Source of the DNA: Methanococcoides sp. AM1 | Lineage (GTDB): Archaea; Halobacteriota; Methanosarcinia; Methanosarcinales; Methanosarcinaceae | Assembly: GCF_900774055.1 (NCBI RefSeq) | Contig: NZ_CAAGSW010000001.1 | Span: 389,797 to 453,796 of the forward strand | Reading direction: 5' to 3' | Length of the DNA stretch: 64,000 nucleotides | In this document: positions 27,476-35,952 of the stretch, piece after piece | Position numbering within the stretch: position 1 is the first letter of the stretch | Layout: every line of letters starts with the position of its first letter | Notes under the pieces: generated by a model | Database searches by the model: none | What the model saw: only the letters and a program-made list of their open reading frames with translations | Told to the model about the DNA's origin: nothing | Made by a program: the position numbers and the translations under genes

Positions 27476-28219
27476 TTATTTCTTGATAGCTGATACAAGT
27501 TCTTCGATCTTATTCCTGACATCATCAGTCTCTTCGACTATCGTACCTGTCACGATCATATCAGCACCGGCGTCTGCACAGATCTTTGCAGTCTTGCCAT
27601 CACGGATACCACCGCCGACAATTAACTTATTGTCTCCGAGAACGTGTTTTACCGCACCGATGGTGGCAGGAGTTACCGGCTGGTCTGCGCCTGAACCGGC
27701 TTCAAGATAAGTGTAATGCATTCCCATGTATTTTCCCGCAAGGGAATATGCTACTGCAAGCTCCGGTTTGTTGCGGGGGATAAGTTTTGCATCGCCTACC
27801 CAGCCAACAGTACCTCCAGGCTCAGTTATAATATAAGCCATGGAAATAGGTTCGATCCCGTACTTGTAAACAAGTGGAGCACCCATTGCCTGATTCGTTG
27901 TGACATAATTGATGTCACGTGAATTTAATAGGCTCATAAAAAGAACGGCGTCGGCATAAATGCTTAAGCCGCCAGCATTTCCCGGGAAAAGAATAGTAGG
28001 AACATCGGTTTGTTCCTTTATCTTTAATAAGGTCTGATCTAATGCCAGACCACCGGCTCCAGTGGAACCACCGATCATGATAGCATCTGTGCCCCCATCT
28101 ACTGCAGCTTTTGCAATATCTGCAGCAACTTCGGGGGTCTGGGATGCCGGATCGATAAGGGTTAAGTGAACTGTACCTTCGCGTTCTGCGATCCCATTGA
28201 GGTACTCTTCCACTTTCAT
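27476..28219 (-). CDS. Geranylgeranylglyceryl phosphate synthase
   Basis: 247 residues. It joins sn-glycerol-1-phosphate to geranylgeranyl diphosphate, the first committed step of archaeal membrane lipids. TIM-barrel motifs: VHLTLIDPA (Mg/substrate Asp), DAIMIGGSTGAGG, LFPGNAGGLS, the YTYLEAGSGADQPV segment and the phosphate-binding LIVGGGIRDG and ADMIVTGTIVEE. The second ether-forming enzyme, DGGGP synthase, is at 49.6 kb. The start MKVEEYLNG lies 7 bp after the L40e stop, so L40e, this gene and atwA probably form an operon. Confidence 0.95.
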   Translation of the reverse strand: MKVEEYLNGIAEREGTVHLTLIDPASQTPEVAADIAKAAVDGGTDAIMIGGSTGAGGLALDQTLLKIKEQTDVPTILFPGNAGGLSIYADAVLFMSLLNSRDINYVTTNQAMGAPLVYKYGIEPISMAYIITEPGGTVGWVGDAKLIPRNKPELAVAYSLAGKYMGMHYTYLEAGSGADQPVTPATIGAVKHVLGDNKLIVGGGIRDGKTAKICADAGADMIVTGTIVEETDDVRNKIEELVSAIKK

Positions 28220-28226
28220 ATATAGA

Positions 28227-28376
28227 TCAGCTATTCCTAGCTTCCTTGGATTTTACACGCAGGTTACTGTAACCGCATTTTCTGCACCTTGTTGCTCTGA
28301 TAGCATTTCGTGCACTGCATTTCATACAGATCTTTTTATTAAGGATCCTTTCCTCTGCTTCTGGAAATCTTGCCAT
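28227..28376 (-). CDS. rpl40e: Ribosomal protein L40e
   Basis: 49 residues ([20 protein letters not shown]...). Four cysteines in two CxxC pairs, Cys17/Cys20 and Cys31/Cys34, form the zinc ribbon, and the basic [19 protein letters not shown] part is diagnostic of archaeal L40e. GGTGA precedes the ATG with good spacing. It is the first gene of the L40e-GGGPS-atwA unit and lies downstream of the candidate RNA. Confidence 0.93.
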   Translation of the reverse strand: MARFPEAEERILNKKICMKCSARNAIRATRCRKCGYSNLRVKSKEARNS

Positions 28377-28577
28377 GTTCTCACCTGATTGATTAATAGT
28401 ATAATAATATGTTATTTGAAACTGATAGTCATTAGTAATACAGGCTGGCTACATGCATTTCAAAACATATAACTGTTTTGGGATAAAGACAAACACGTTT
28501 ACAAAAAAGTGAGAAGCGGACAAAGCAAAAATAAAGCCAGAGCTAATCGGAAATAAATTGTAAAAAAGTAATTTGAA

Positions 28578-28751
28578 GGCAGTGATCAGGGATCAATTTG
28601 TCGACTTTACTGGACGACATCTCATTGGGCGACCCTTCCCCCGATATCCTCCCCATCTCAGGTCGACCTAAAGGATTTACAAAGGCCATACAAACCTTGA
28701 AAGGTCATGGGCTTTTATACCCAATGGCGCTCTACCTTCTGACTCACTGCC
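28578..28751 (-). ncRNA. Candidate structured RNA between gatB and rpl40e
   Basis: The 505-bp spacer holds no credible ORF but a compact fold. Closing helix: 28578-28589 (GGCAGTGATCAG) pairs with 28739-28751, twelve pairs with one bulged base. Inside are GTCGACTT/AGGTCGAC (28600-28607 with 28660-28667) enclosing a GGG-CGA-CCC hairpin, and GCCAT/ATGGC (28685-28689 with 28724-28728) enclosing two hairpins, ACCT/AGGT and GGG/CCC. The GC content stands out from the AT-rich flanks. Minus-strand orientation is favoured by a TATA-like TTTTAAAACATAT near 28,785-28,797 and an oligo-T tract just past the closing helix (28563-28568). It is not SRP RNA, 5S rRNA, a tRNA or recognisable RNase P RNA. Confidence 0.5.
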
Positions 28752-28753
28752 AC

Positions 28754-28775
28754 ACCGTACCATTTATGATACGGT
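28754..28775. other. Hairpin flanking the candidate RNA
   Basis: ACCGTA (28754-28759) pairs with TACGGT (28770-28775) around a 10-nt loop. It could be an extra 5' hairpin of a minus-strand RNA or a terminator for a plus-strand one. Confidence 0.4.
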
Positions 28776-28881
28776 AATAGAGAATATGTTTTAAAACTAC
28801 TAGAGGATTTTGATATACAATCTGGTAACAAAAAGAAAAATAAGAAAGCTAATAAAAAACGAAAGGACAAGGTCGATGACC

Positions 28882-30303
28882 TTAGTCCTTAAGAGCAGCA
28901 ATAAGCAACTCACGGGCCTGACGTGCATCTGCCCGGCCTTTTGTTTTCTTCATTACCTGACCTACAAGGAAATTGAGGGATTTCTCAGTCCCACCAAGAT
29001 AATCCTGAACAGCTTCCTCATTCTCCGCAATGGTCTCGGAGACTGCCTGTGTCACAATATCCCCTTCGACCTTCAGGAGACCTTTCTCCTTTACGATATC
29101 CATAGGACTTCCACCGACATCAAGGATCGTCCTGATAACATCGACAGCACTCTGTTCAGTGATCCTTTCTTCCACCACAAGGCCGATGATCTCAATTATG
29201 TCCTCGGTAGCAAAGGATGTGATAGGCAAGTCCCTGTAATTCAGCTCACCCCTTAGCACATCGGAAACCCAGGTCCCTGCTGCACGAGGATCGACCTTTG
29301 AGGCAACTATCTCAAAGAAGTCCGCCACGCGAATGTCCGAGGTCAGTGCCTTTGCATGCATCTCCGTGATGCCGTACTGTGAGATGAAACGCTCACGTTT
29401 CGTATCAGGCAGTTCCGGCAATGTTTCCTGAATAGCCGGGCCCCAGTCGGACACCCTCATCGGTACAAGATCAGGCTCAGGGAAGTAGCGATAGTCATGT
29501 TCCTCTTCTTTTGTACGCATGGAGATGGTAACGCCCCTTGCCTCATCGAAGTGACGTGTCTCCAATACCACCTTGCCGCCCCTTCTTAAAAGGTTCTTCT
29601 GACGCATGATCTCAAAGAGAATAGCACGTTCTGCACCTTTGTGGGAGGAGATGTTCTTGACCTCTACCCTCTGGCCTCCCATGATGGACACATTGGAGTC
29701 CACCCTCATGGAACCTTCAAGGCTGCCGTCGAACACATCAAGATATTCGAGGATATTTCTCAACTTGTCAAGGTACCTGCGGGCCTCTTTCGGGCTTCTC
29801 ATATCAGGCTCGGAAACGATCTCGATAAGAGACATTCCGGAACGGTTGTAATCAATAAGTGTCCCCTTGGACTTCTCAATGGTTCCCATGTGCATCAGAC
29901 GACCAGGGTCCTCTTCCATGTGCGCACGTGTGATCCTTACCACATGCTCCCCATCTTCGCCTTCAATGACGACCTTCCCACCACCAACGATAGGGAAATC
30001 ATACTGGGTGGTCTGGAAACCTTTTGGAAGATCAGGATAGTAATAGTTCTTCCTGTGGAACTGTGTCTGCTCCACAATTTCACAATTGAGAGCCAGGCCA
30101 ATCTTCATAGCAGCTTCCACTGACTTCTTGTTGATAACAGGCAGTGCACCCGGAAGACCCAGGCAGACCGGACAGACGTGAGAGTTAGGTTCTGCATCGT
30201 GGTATTTTGTAGAACAGCCGCAGAACATCTTGGTGTTGAGCTTGTTCAGCTGGACGTGAACCTCCAGGCCGATCATGACACCATCGGGATTATCGTATAC
30301 CAT
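28882..30303 (-). CDS. gatB: Asp-tRNA(Asn)/Glu-tRNA(Gln) amidotransferase subunit B
   Basis: 473 residues. The cradle domain begins with MIGLEVHVQLNKLNTKMFCGC, whose cysteines with CPVCLGLPGALP bind zinc; the YatY/tail domain at the C-terminus (about 320-473) contacts the tRNA. It forms GatCAB with the two upstream genes and converts misacylated Asp-tRNA(Asn) (in archaea mainly this substrate, since GatDE handles Glu-tRNA(Gln)) to Asn-tRNA. The start directly abuts the gatA stop. Confidence 0.96.
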   Translation of the reverse strand: MVYDNPDGVMIGLEVHVQLNKLNTKMFCGCSTKYHDAEPNSHVCPVCLGLPGALPVINKKSVEAAMKIGLALNCEIVEQTQFHRKNYYYPDLPKGFQTTQYDFPIVGGGKVVIEGEDGEHVVRITRAHMEEDPGRLMHMGTIEKSKGTLIDYNRSGMSLIEIVSEPDMRSPKEARRYLDKLRNILEYLDVFDGSLEGSMRVDSNVSIMGGQRVEVKNISSHKGAERAILFEIMRQKNLLRRGGKVVLETRHFDEARGVTISMRTKEEEHDYRYFPEPDLVPMRVSDWGPAIQETLPELPDTKRERFISQYGITEMHAKALTSDIRVADFFEIVASKVDPRAAGTWVSDVLRGELNYRDLPITSFATEDIIEIIGLVVEERITEQSAVDVIRTILDVGGSPMDIVKEKGLLKVEGDIVTQAVSETIAENEEAVQDYLGGTEKSLNFLVGQVMKKTKGRADARQARELLIAALKD

Positions 30304-31731
30304 TTAGACCACCTCTGCAGGACGTGCTTTATTATGATCGGTATTTTGCTCGAATGCATATGCTGAACGAATGATGGTCGCTTCATCGAACTGTTTTCCT
30401 ATGATCTGTAATCCCACAGGCATGCCATCGGAAAGTCCGCATGGAATTGATATGCATGGAACCCCTGCAAGATTCATTGGAACAGTGTTCACATCGGTCA
30501 GATACAGGGACAATGGGTCCTCGATCTTCTCACCGATCTTAAATGCAGGCATTGGCATTGTCGGGCCCATCAGGACATCCACATTGGATAATGCATTTTC
30601 AAAGTCCTGCTTGACGAGAGTGCGCACTTTCAGTGCCTTAAGATAGTACTTGTCCTGGTATCCGGCAGAGAGAGCATATGTTCCGAGCAGGATCCTGCGC
30701 TGAACTTCTTTTCCGAAATATTCTGCGCGCGTCCTTGATGCCATTACATGCCAGTTCTCACCATCGTTCCTTGGACCGTAGCGCGTACCATCGAACCTCG
30801 CAAGGTTGGATGATGCCTCGCTCATGGCTATAGTATAGTAAGCTGCAAGAGCGTATTTCGTGTTAGGCATGGAAACCTTCTCCCATGTTGCACCCATTTC
30901 CTCGTACTTACTGATAGCATCCCAGACAGCCTTCTCAACCCCACTGTCCACACCTTCACCGAAGTACTCATCAGGAACGCCGATCTTCAGATCTTTGACA
31001 TCATCAACAAGTGCATCGCGATAGCTGATCTCCCTGTTAATGGAAGTACTGTCACGCGGATCGTATCCGCCTATGACATCCATTACAGTAGCAATGTCCC
31101 CGACACATGTTGCCATCGGACCTATCTGCTCAAGGGAGTTAGCATAGGAAATAAGACCGTAACGTGAGACAGCCCCGTATGTTGGCTTAAGTCCCACAAC
31201 ACCGCAGAATGCGGCCGGACAGCGAACTGAACCACCTGTGTCAGAACCAAGTGAGATCGGAGCCTCGCCTGCTGCCACAACAGCAGCACTGCCACCGGAT
31301 GAACCTCCCGGCACTCTCTCAAGGTCCCATGGGTTCATTGTGACACCATAACAGCTTGATTCTGTGGATGTGCCCATTGCAAACTCATCCATGTTGGTCT
31401 TACCAAGTATGACAGCACCTTCTGCTTTCAAGCGCTCGATGACATGTGCGTCATAAGGTGGCACATAGCCTTCCAGTATCTTTGAGCTGCAGGTTGTTGC
31501 AAGCCCTTTTGTAGAGATGTTATCCTTGATAGCAATAGGTACACCGGCAAGCAGCCCGTTGCCCTCACCCTTATCGGCATCCTTTGCCATCTCAAGTGCA
31601 CCGTCATAGGTACACGTGTAACCATTTATCCTGCTCTTTCCGATCGTTTCAAGATATGCAGCTGTAACCTCTTCTGCAGAACTTTCGGAAATCTTCTTCT
31701 TCACATCTGATATGCTCAACCATTCAGCCAT
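30304..31731 (-). CDS. gatA: Asp-tRNA(Asn)/Glu-tRNA(Gln) amidotransferase subunit A
   Basis: 475 residues. This is the amidase-signature glutaminase that releases ammonia for transamidation. The Ser-cisSer-Lys triad is in [11 protein letters not shown] (Lys, about residue 70), GGSSGGSAA (about 145) and [16 protein letters not shown] (about 165). The order gatC-gatA-gatB with 9-bp and 0-bp gaps is an operon. Confidence 0.97.
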   Translation of the reverse strand: MAEWLSISDVKKKISESSAEEVTAAYLETIGKSRINGYTCTYDGALEMAKDADKGEGNGLLAGVPIAIKDNISTKGLATTCSSKILEGYVPPYDAHVIERLKAEGAVILGKTNMDEFAMGTSTESSCYGVTMNPWDLERVPGGSSGGSAAVVAAGEAPISLGSDTGGSVRCPAAFCGVVGLKPTYGAVSRYGLISYANSLEQIGPMATCVGDIATVMDVIGGYDPRDSTSINREISYRDALVDDVKDLKIGVPDEYFGEGVDSGVEKAVWDAISKYEEMGATWEKVSMPNTKYALAAYYTIAMSEASSNLARFDGTRYGPRNDGENWHVMASRTRAEYFGKEVQRRILLGTYALSAGYQDKYYLKALKVRTLVKQDFENALSNVDVLMGPTMPMPAFKIGEKIEDPLSLYLTDVNTVPMNLAGVPCISIPCGLSDGMPVGLQIIGKQFDEATIIRSAYAFEQNTDHNKARPAEVV

Positions 31732-31740
31732 CTTTTCACC

Positions 31741-32022
31741 TCAAATGATCCTCGGTGCCTTAATGTAACCATCTTTCTCGGCTGCAGTGTTCGCAAGCAC
31801 ATCCTTCTGGTCAAGTGATGGAGTGACAACATCTTCCCTGAAAACGTTCATGATGTCTGCCACATGATAAGTAGGCTCGACACCCTCAGTGTCCACCTCA
31901 TCCAGCTGACCGAAATAATCCAATACAGAACTTAACTTCACAGCGTAGTCCTCGGCATCCGCAGCATCGATCTCGATGCGGGCAAGCCATCCTACGTGTT
32001 CTACCTCGTCTTTAGTGATCAT
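31741..32022 (-). CDS. gatC: Asp-tRNA(Asn)/Glu-tRNA(Gln) amidotransferase subunit C
   Basis: 93 residues from ATG 32022 with GAGGAACC upstream; a longer frame to 32055 is rejected because MITKDEVEHVGWLARIEI is the family start. GatC is the small linker that wraps GatA and GatB. The helical N-terminus and the DYFGQLDEVDTEGVEPTYHV motif are typical. It is the first gene of the gatCAB operon. Confidence 0.93.
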   Translation of the reverse strand: MITKDEVEHVGWLARIEIDAADAEDYAVKLSSVLDYFGQLDEVDTEGVEPTYHVADIMNVFREDVVTPSLDQKDVLANTAAEKDGYIKAPRII

Positions 32023-32214
32023 TATAGGTTCCTCAGATAATTGGGATAATAACATAGTGTATTCTAATATGACTGATAGAAATCAAGTACTTAATATTAA
32101 TATGTTGGGTTGTGTGACTGAACAATAATAGTAACTTGTAAAGGGACAAGTTAGCCACATATCCTCAGCTGTCAAAAAAATGTCGAAAAAAGCAGGTTGA
32201 AAAAGGAATTAGCT

Positions 32215-32264
32215 CCACAAAGGTCTGTCTTTGATATTTAAGGAGATGACAATATCCTTTGTGG
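32215..32264 (-). terminator. Long hairpin downstream of FMN-binding protein gene
   Basis: Nine-bp arms CCACAAAGG (32215-32223) and CCTTTGTGG (32256-32264) enclose secondary arms GATATT/AATATC. It lies 25 bp past the stop at 32290 and upstream of gatC. It could end the upstream transcript or act as a leader element for gatC; the spacer of 230 bp otherwise shows nothing. Confidence 0.4.
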
Positions 32265-32289
32265 AAAATGAGAGAATAAATAACTGGCT

Positions 32290-32694
32290 TTAAAGCAGCT
32301 TTTCTCCTGCATTAGGACCAGGTGAGCAGTCATAAACATCTGTAATCTTCATGACAAGAAGACTTTTTGCCGGGGCCTGTGCCATTTTGGAATGAACGAT
32401 CTCCTGCATCTTCTCAAACTCAGGACCACTTGTCTTTAACTCGACATCCCCTTTTATCTGGAAAGAGCCTTTTGTCTTTGGTCCCCAGATATAAATTGAG
32501 ACCTTTGGATTCTCCATTACATTTGAAAGTGATTTTTTCATGAAGTTATCTGCGATCCATATAGTGCTGTCATCGACCAGGGAGACAAATCCGATCGGAA
32601 CAACGTTTGGAACTCCCTCTTTAGAAGCAGTAGCAACAGGAAATACCTGTATTGTGCTGATTGCTTCTTTCATATCTTCTGTAAGTGTTACCAT
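32290..32694 (-). CDS. Pyridoxamine 5'-phosphate oxidase-like FMN-binding split-barrel protein
   Basis: 134 residues from ATG 32694, with GGTGAT upstream. VFPVATASKEGVPNVVPIGFVSLVDDSTIWIADNFMKKSLSNVMENPKVSI is the typical first half of the split-barrel flavin-binding fold, and GSFQIKGDVEL the next strand. Such small proteins reduce F420, flavins or unknown substrates; the reaction cannot be assigned. It is transcribed alone, divergent from the Cys-rich regulator. Confidence 0.85.
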   Translation of the reverse strand: MVTLTEDMKEAISTIQVFPVATASKEGVPNVVPIGFVSLVDDSTIWIADNFMKKSLSNVMENPKVSIYIWGPKTKGSFQIKGDVELKTSGPEFEKMQEIVHSKMAQAPAKSLLVMKITDVYDCSPGPNAGEKLL

Positions 32695-32823
32695 GTTAAT
32701 CACCACAGGTACTTAATACATGCATGTTAATATAGCAAACTGTCATAAAACTATACTAACGGTTATCCCGGTACATATTTCTAACCAGACACAGAACCAA
32801 ATCGACATGGAGATCATGATATT

Positions 32824-33585
32824 ATGAGCGAACTAAAATTGATATCAGAAGAGATTTCACTGCTTCATGAGGAAATTGCAGGCCTTCGACTGGAGCTGAA
32901 CCGATTCAGGGCCGACGTTTCAGGCAACCAGACCAATTCATTGTTCAATGAGTTCAGGAGCCAATGTGCTGTTGAGATGATCAGCGGTTCTTTAGAGAAT
33001 GCCTATGAGCTTATAGGGAACGAAGCTAAAGAATGCCCTATGCAGACTAAATGTATACCGCATTTAGTTAATTTTTTTGAGGGTCTGGTAGACCATACCA
33101 GAAATGGACAGGTATCTGAAGACAATATCAAGCAAATGCGCATCGATTTTGATAAAATAAAAGAGCTTGCACCATTCGATCACTGCTCCAACTGTATTCA
33201 GAAGGCTGAAAGATACTTCGACCAGCAGGTAGGAATGTTGCAGACAATAGGAGTATACCGGAATGAAAGCAACATACAGTTACAGGTCCGGGACATTCAT
33301 GAAGAGCAGCTCGCCAGCCTGATAGGAGATCCATTGAGCAGCGCGGTACGTGTTCGTATCTTAAAGGCATTGTACGATGAAGGGAGGTCGTTCACCGAAC
33401 TTTCAAAGCTCACAGAACTTCGTGGAGGAAATCTTCTATTCCACCTGGAAAAACTGCAGAGCAAAGGAATGATCGGGCAGCGCGGCGAAAGAGGAGAGTA
33501 CCGGATCAGTGTGCAGGGCTATGAGGCACTTAATTCCATGACTGAGCTTGTGGGAAAATTAGGTGTGAACTATAGCAAAATATGA
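32824..33585 (+). CDS. Cys-rich winged-helix transcriptional regulator
   Basis: 253 residues. A short N-terminal coiled coil (1-35) leads to a middle domain with six cysteines in the pattern SQC, ECPMQTKC, HCSNC (residues about 42-125), and a C-terminal ArsR-like winged helix (165-245; RVRILKALYDEGRSFTELSKLTELRGGNLLFHLEKLQSKGMIGQ). Clustered cysteines could hold an Fe-S cluster, zinc or a redox switch; that is inference. The target is unknown. It is divergent from the FMN-binding protein gene. Confidence 0.75.
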   Translation: MSELKLISEEISLLHEEIAGLRLELNRFRADVSGNQTNSLFNEFRSQCAVEMISGSLENAYELIGNEAKECPMQTKCIPHLVNFFEGLVDHTRNGQVSEDNIKQMRIDFDKIKELAPFDHCSNCIQKAERYFDQQVGMLQTIGVYRNESNIQLQVRDIHEEQLASLIGDPLSSAVRVRILKALYDEGRSFTELSKLTELRGGNLLFHLEKLQSKGMIGQRGERGEYRISVQGYEALNSMTELVGKLGVNYSKI

Positions 33586-33866
33586 TGTAATTTTCCATAT
33601 ACTAACTAGAGAATTTTAGAGGCAGGGCAGATACAACAGGAAGAGGATGAAAAAGAACAGAATTAAATGATCATGTACTATTTTCAGCAAATATCCTATT
33701 AATGATCAGATGAAAACCTACTTTTTTAAAAGATATCCAGAACATTTACATCCTGCAAAATCGACCCCAAGAAACATAATTTAGACATGTATAAGTTAAA
33801 TATAGATATAAATATGGGCATAAATATACATTATGAATATAATTATTTCTTTTTTATTGCGGGTCA

Positions 33867-33876
33867 TATATAAATA
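33867..33876 (+). promoter_or_regulatory. TATA-type promoter of the 34-residue gene
   Basis: TATATAAATA at 33867-33876 is a textbook archaeal TATA box. It lies 46 bp upstream of the ATG at 33922, with AAGGTGG at 33910-33916 as ribosome-binding site, giving a short leader. It supports the tiny ORF as a real gene. Confidence 0.55.
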
Positions 33877-33921
33877 CCATTATAACCAATTTATAATTGG
33901 GAATAAAAGAAGGTGGTATAA

Positions 33922-34026
33922 ATGAGACGAAGTTCAAACTTCAGGTTGGAACTCTCAAGCTCAGCATGGGGAACGATCTCAATGGATTTCGTGGAAATTG
34001 ATGAAGATCCCGAAAAGCCTCCCTAA
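33922..34026 (+). CDS. 34-residue small protein
   Basis: An ORF of 34 codons plus stop (MRRSSNFRLELSSSAW..., ending EDPEKPP). Support is the strong TATA box and the AAGGTGG ribosome-binding site five bases upstream of ATG. The N-terminal half is basic and the C-terminal half acidic, with no membrane helix or Cys. No known family. It is the first of three tiny genes in an otherwise empty 1.3-kb stretch; a perfect 11-bp hairpin follows at 34203. Confidence 0.5.
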   Translation: MRRSSNFRLELSSSAWGTISMDFVEIDEDPEKPP

Positions 34027-34202
34027 CAGATTCGTTCTTCTGAAATGGTCAGCCTGATAACCAGGTTTGCCTAAAGCTTTACTCTTTTTTCGAGTTCGTC
34101 CTCAGATTTTCACTCCATACTATTTTAAATTGCCAAAGCTGGCACTATTCAACATTTAATATCTAACAAAAGCAAAAGGATCTAGCAAAAAACAACAGAT
34201 AT

Positions 34203-34230
34203 ATCCATTCAGGGGAGTTCCTGAATGGAT
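34203..34230. terminator. Perfect 11-bp hairpin between convergent small genes
   Basis: ATCCATTCAGG (34203-34213) and CCTGAATGGAT (34220-34230) pair perfectly around a six-base loop. It sits between the plus-strand 34-residue gene and the minus-strand 47-residue gene, so it may end both transcripts. Confidence 0.5.
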
Positions 34231-34266
34231 GGTTTCACAGGATGAATTTTAAAAAATAATGGAGGT

Positions 34267-34410
34267 TCAGGAATCATCCTGTTTGTTCATATCCAGTGTT
34301 AACAGTTTACTGCTATCGATCCTGCCATCAGCACTAATACTGATGGAAAATGCAATTGCAGAGGAATCCTCCGCATTTGGCTGTACATAGAGTAAAGTTG
34401 TATCTTCCAT
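34267..34410 (-). CDS. 47-residue small protein, paralogue of the 64-residue one upstream
   Basis: 47 codons (MEDTTLLYVQPNAEDSSAIA..., ending DMNKQDDS) with GAGGT ten bases before the ATG. It aligns without gaps over 34 residues with the product of 34465-34659, with nine identities including the P, S-A, F-S, DG, I and L positions, mostly of the pattern SA-hydrophobic-x-F-S then DG-x-I. Two paralogues side by side, each with its own ribosome-binding site, argue that both are translated. No function is known. Confidence 0.55.
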   Translation of the reverse strand: MEDTTLLYVQPNAEDSSAIAFSISISADGRIDSSKLLTLDMNKQDDS

Positions 34411-34464
34411 TTTTATACCTCATTTATTCCAAAGTTTATCTTTTAAGCTTCCCATCCTGAAATA

Positions 34465-34659
34465 TCAGTTCGGTCGGTTATACCCATGTCCGGAATATAT
34501 CCGATAAAGACGCCTTCGTTTGATAGTTCCATCATCATTCACTATCGAAGAGAAAACAACAGCAGAGTCATTCCCCTTCTGTGGTTTGAATAAAACCACG
34601 TTGCTCAAAAGATATTGATACTTATACGCATCTACCAGATTTTCAGGTGTATCTGCCAT
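34465..34659 (-). CDS. 64-residue small protein, paralogue of the 47-residue one downstream
   Basis: 64 residues from ATG 34659 (MADTPENLVDAYKYQYLL); GGGGA lies ten bases upstream. The first 20 residues are extra relative to its paralogue; the shared core is VVLFKPQKGNDSAVVFSS then DDGTIKRRRLYRI. The core looks like a two- to four-strand beta sheet. It is 55 bp upstream of the 47-residue gene and probably in the same transcript. No family recognised. Confidence 0.6.
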   Translation of the reverse strand: MADTPENLVDAYKYQYLLSNVVLFKPQKGNDSAVVFSSIVNDDGTIKRRRLYRIYSGHGYNRPN

Positions 34660-34884
34660 ATTCTTAGTCCCCAAATATTACACATTATATTTTTTAAGTC
34701 AGACCGATGCATGCCAGCAAATGGAAATCGTTAGTTGAGAAAACCCAACCGAATCCCACCTGCAACCCCCATACATTGACCTTGCTACTATGTTGTCATT
34801 ATGAGTATAAATAGTATTGTTTTTGGATAAAATATGTAATCTTTAAAGATGAAATAGTCATTTAGACATTGAAAGCTTTAACAT

Positions 34885-35730
34885 TCACAAAGAGATCAAT
34901 GCAATCGCTGCCAAAGCAAGCACGATTCCTATCCACTGCATTGAAGACAGATGCTCTTTCAGAAGTATCCATGCGAGCAACACAGTGCTTCCGGGATACA
35001 GAGATGCGATAATGGTTGCAATATCAAGCCTCCCTGCCTGCGAAGCCAGTGCAAAGAAAAGGTTCCCACCAGTGTCGAACAATCCTGCAAGTATTATTAT
35101 TGGAAGAACATCCTTTGAAGGCACAGTTGCTGACCTTCTCAGCAAAGCAAAGCCCAGGATCACCGCGATTGCAGAGACCTTTGCGACCGTAAGGGGCCAG
35201 AATACTGCTGATTCACTAAAAAGATCCACCGATATGAAAAAAATGCCGAATCCAACTCCCGCCAGTAACGGATAAACAAGATCCTGTTTTTTGATCTTAC
35301 TTTTTTCACCAGTACTGCTGATCAACCACATGGCGGCAATAGCCATCACAAAACCTGCTATCTGATGCCCTGCAGGCAAGCCTTCATTGAAAGCCCCGTA
35401 GACCACAGGCAGAGCAACGGTAACCACAGCAGAAATCGGTGCCACAACGCCCATCTTGCCTATGGAAAGCGCATGATAGAGTGCAAGAAGACCCAAACTT
35501 CCTGCAACGCCTGCAACAAATCCCCAGAACATACCATTAATTGGAGGGAATTCTTCTGAGAAATACAATGCAAGAAACGGCAAAAGAACAAGACCTACTG
35601 CCTGTGTTATTATAACGACTGAAAAGACACTGGCACGCTTTGTCGCAAAACCACCACCAAAATCCGCAGCACCCCAGGTCGCAGCTGCTGCAAGACTGAA
35701 AAGGACGACAAGGACCTCAGGAGATATCAT
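34885..35730 (-). CDS. DMT/EamA-family transporter
   Basis: 281 residues with ten hydrophobic helices in two EamA repeats (about 5-135 and 150-280). ATWGAADFGGGFATKRASVF opens the first repeat and LFDTGGNLFFALASQAGRLDIATIIASLYPGSTVLLAWILLKEHLS is the classic second-repeat signature. It exports or imports small metabolites across the cytoplasmic membrane; the substrate cannot be told. Stands alone. Confidence 0.88.
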   Translation of the reverse strand: MISPEVLVVLFSLAAAATWGAADFGGGFATKRASVFSVVIITQAVGLVLLPFLALYFSEEFPPINGMFWGFVAGVAGSLGLLALYHALSIGKMGVVAPISAVVTVALPVVYGAFNEGLPAGHQIAGFVMAIAAMWLISSTGEKSKIKKQDLVYPLLAGVGFGIFFISVDLFSESAVFWPLTVAKVSAIAVILGFALLRRSATVPSKDVLPIIILAGLFDTGGNLFFALASQAGRLDIATIIASLYPGSTVLLAWILLKEHLSSMQWIGIVLALAAIALISL

Positions 35731-35878
35731 ATGGTTTGCTCCGAAACAAAAAATAGGATCATTTTCGGGTAAATTTGTTCATTTCTATAAATAGGTTCTC
35801 ACAAGGATGAAAACATCGCTTCATGAAAACTCGTTTTGGTACCAGGTATCCAACAAGAAACCGGGGCTATATATACAA

Positions 35879-35911
35879 GTATCTTTAATGTACTTAATAT
35901 CCTAAAGATAC
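35879..35911. promoter_or_regulatory. Inverted repeat upstream of hcp
   Basis: GTATCTTTA (35879-35887) and TAAAGATAC (35903-35911) form perfect 9-bp arms around 15 bp. It lies 42 bp before the hcp ATG and just after a TATA-like CTATATATAC (35868-35877), i.e. in the position of a repressor operator over the transcription start. The regulator is unknown. Confidence 0.5.
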
Positions 35912-35952
35912 CATATTTACAATAACTACACCAAAAAGGAGAGAACAAAAAA

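Noticed and set aside
28560-28800. RNase P RNA, SRP RNA or 5S rRNA at the gatB-rpl40e spacer
   Set aside because: None of the conserved core sequences of these RNAs is present and the length does not fit; it is reported as an unassigned structured RNA.
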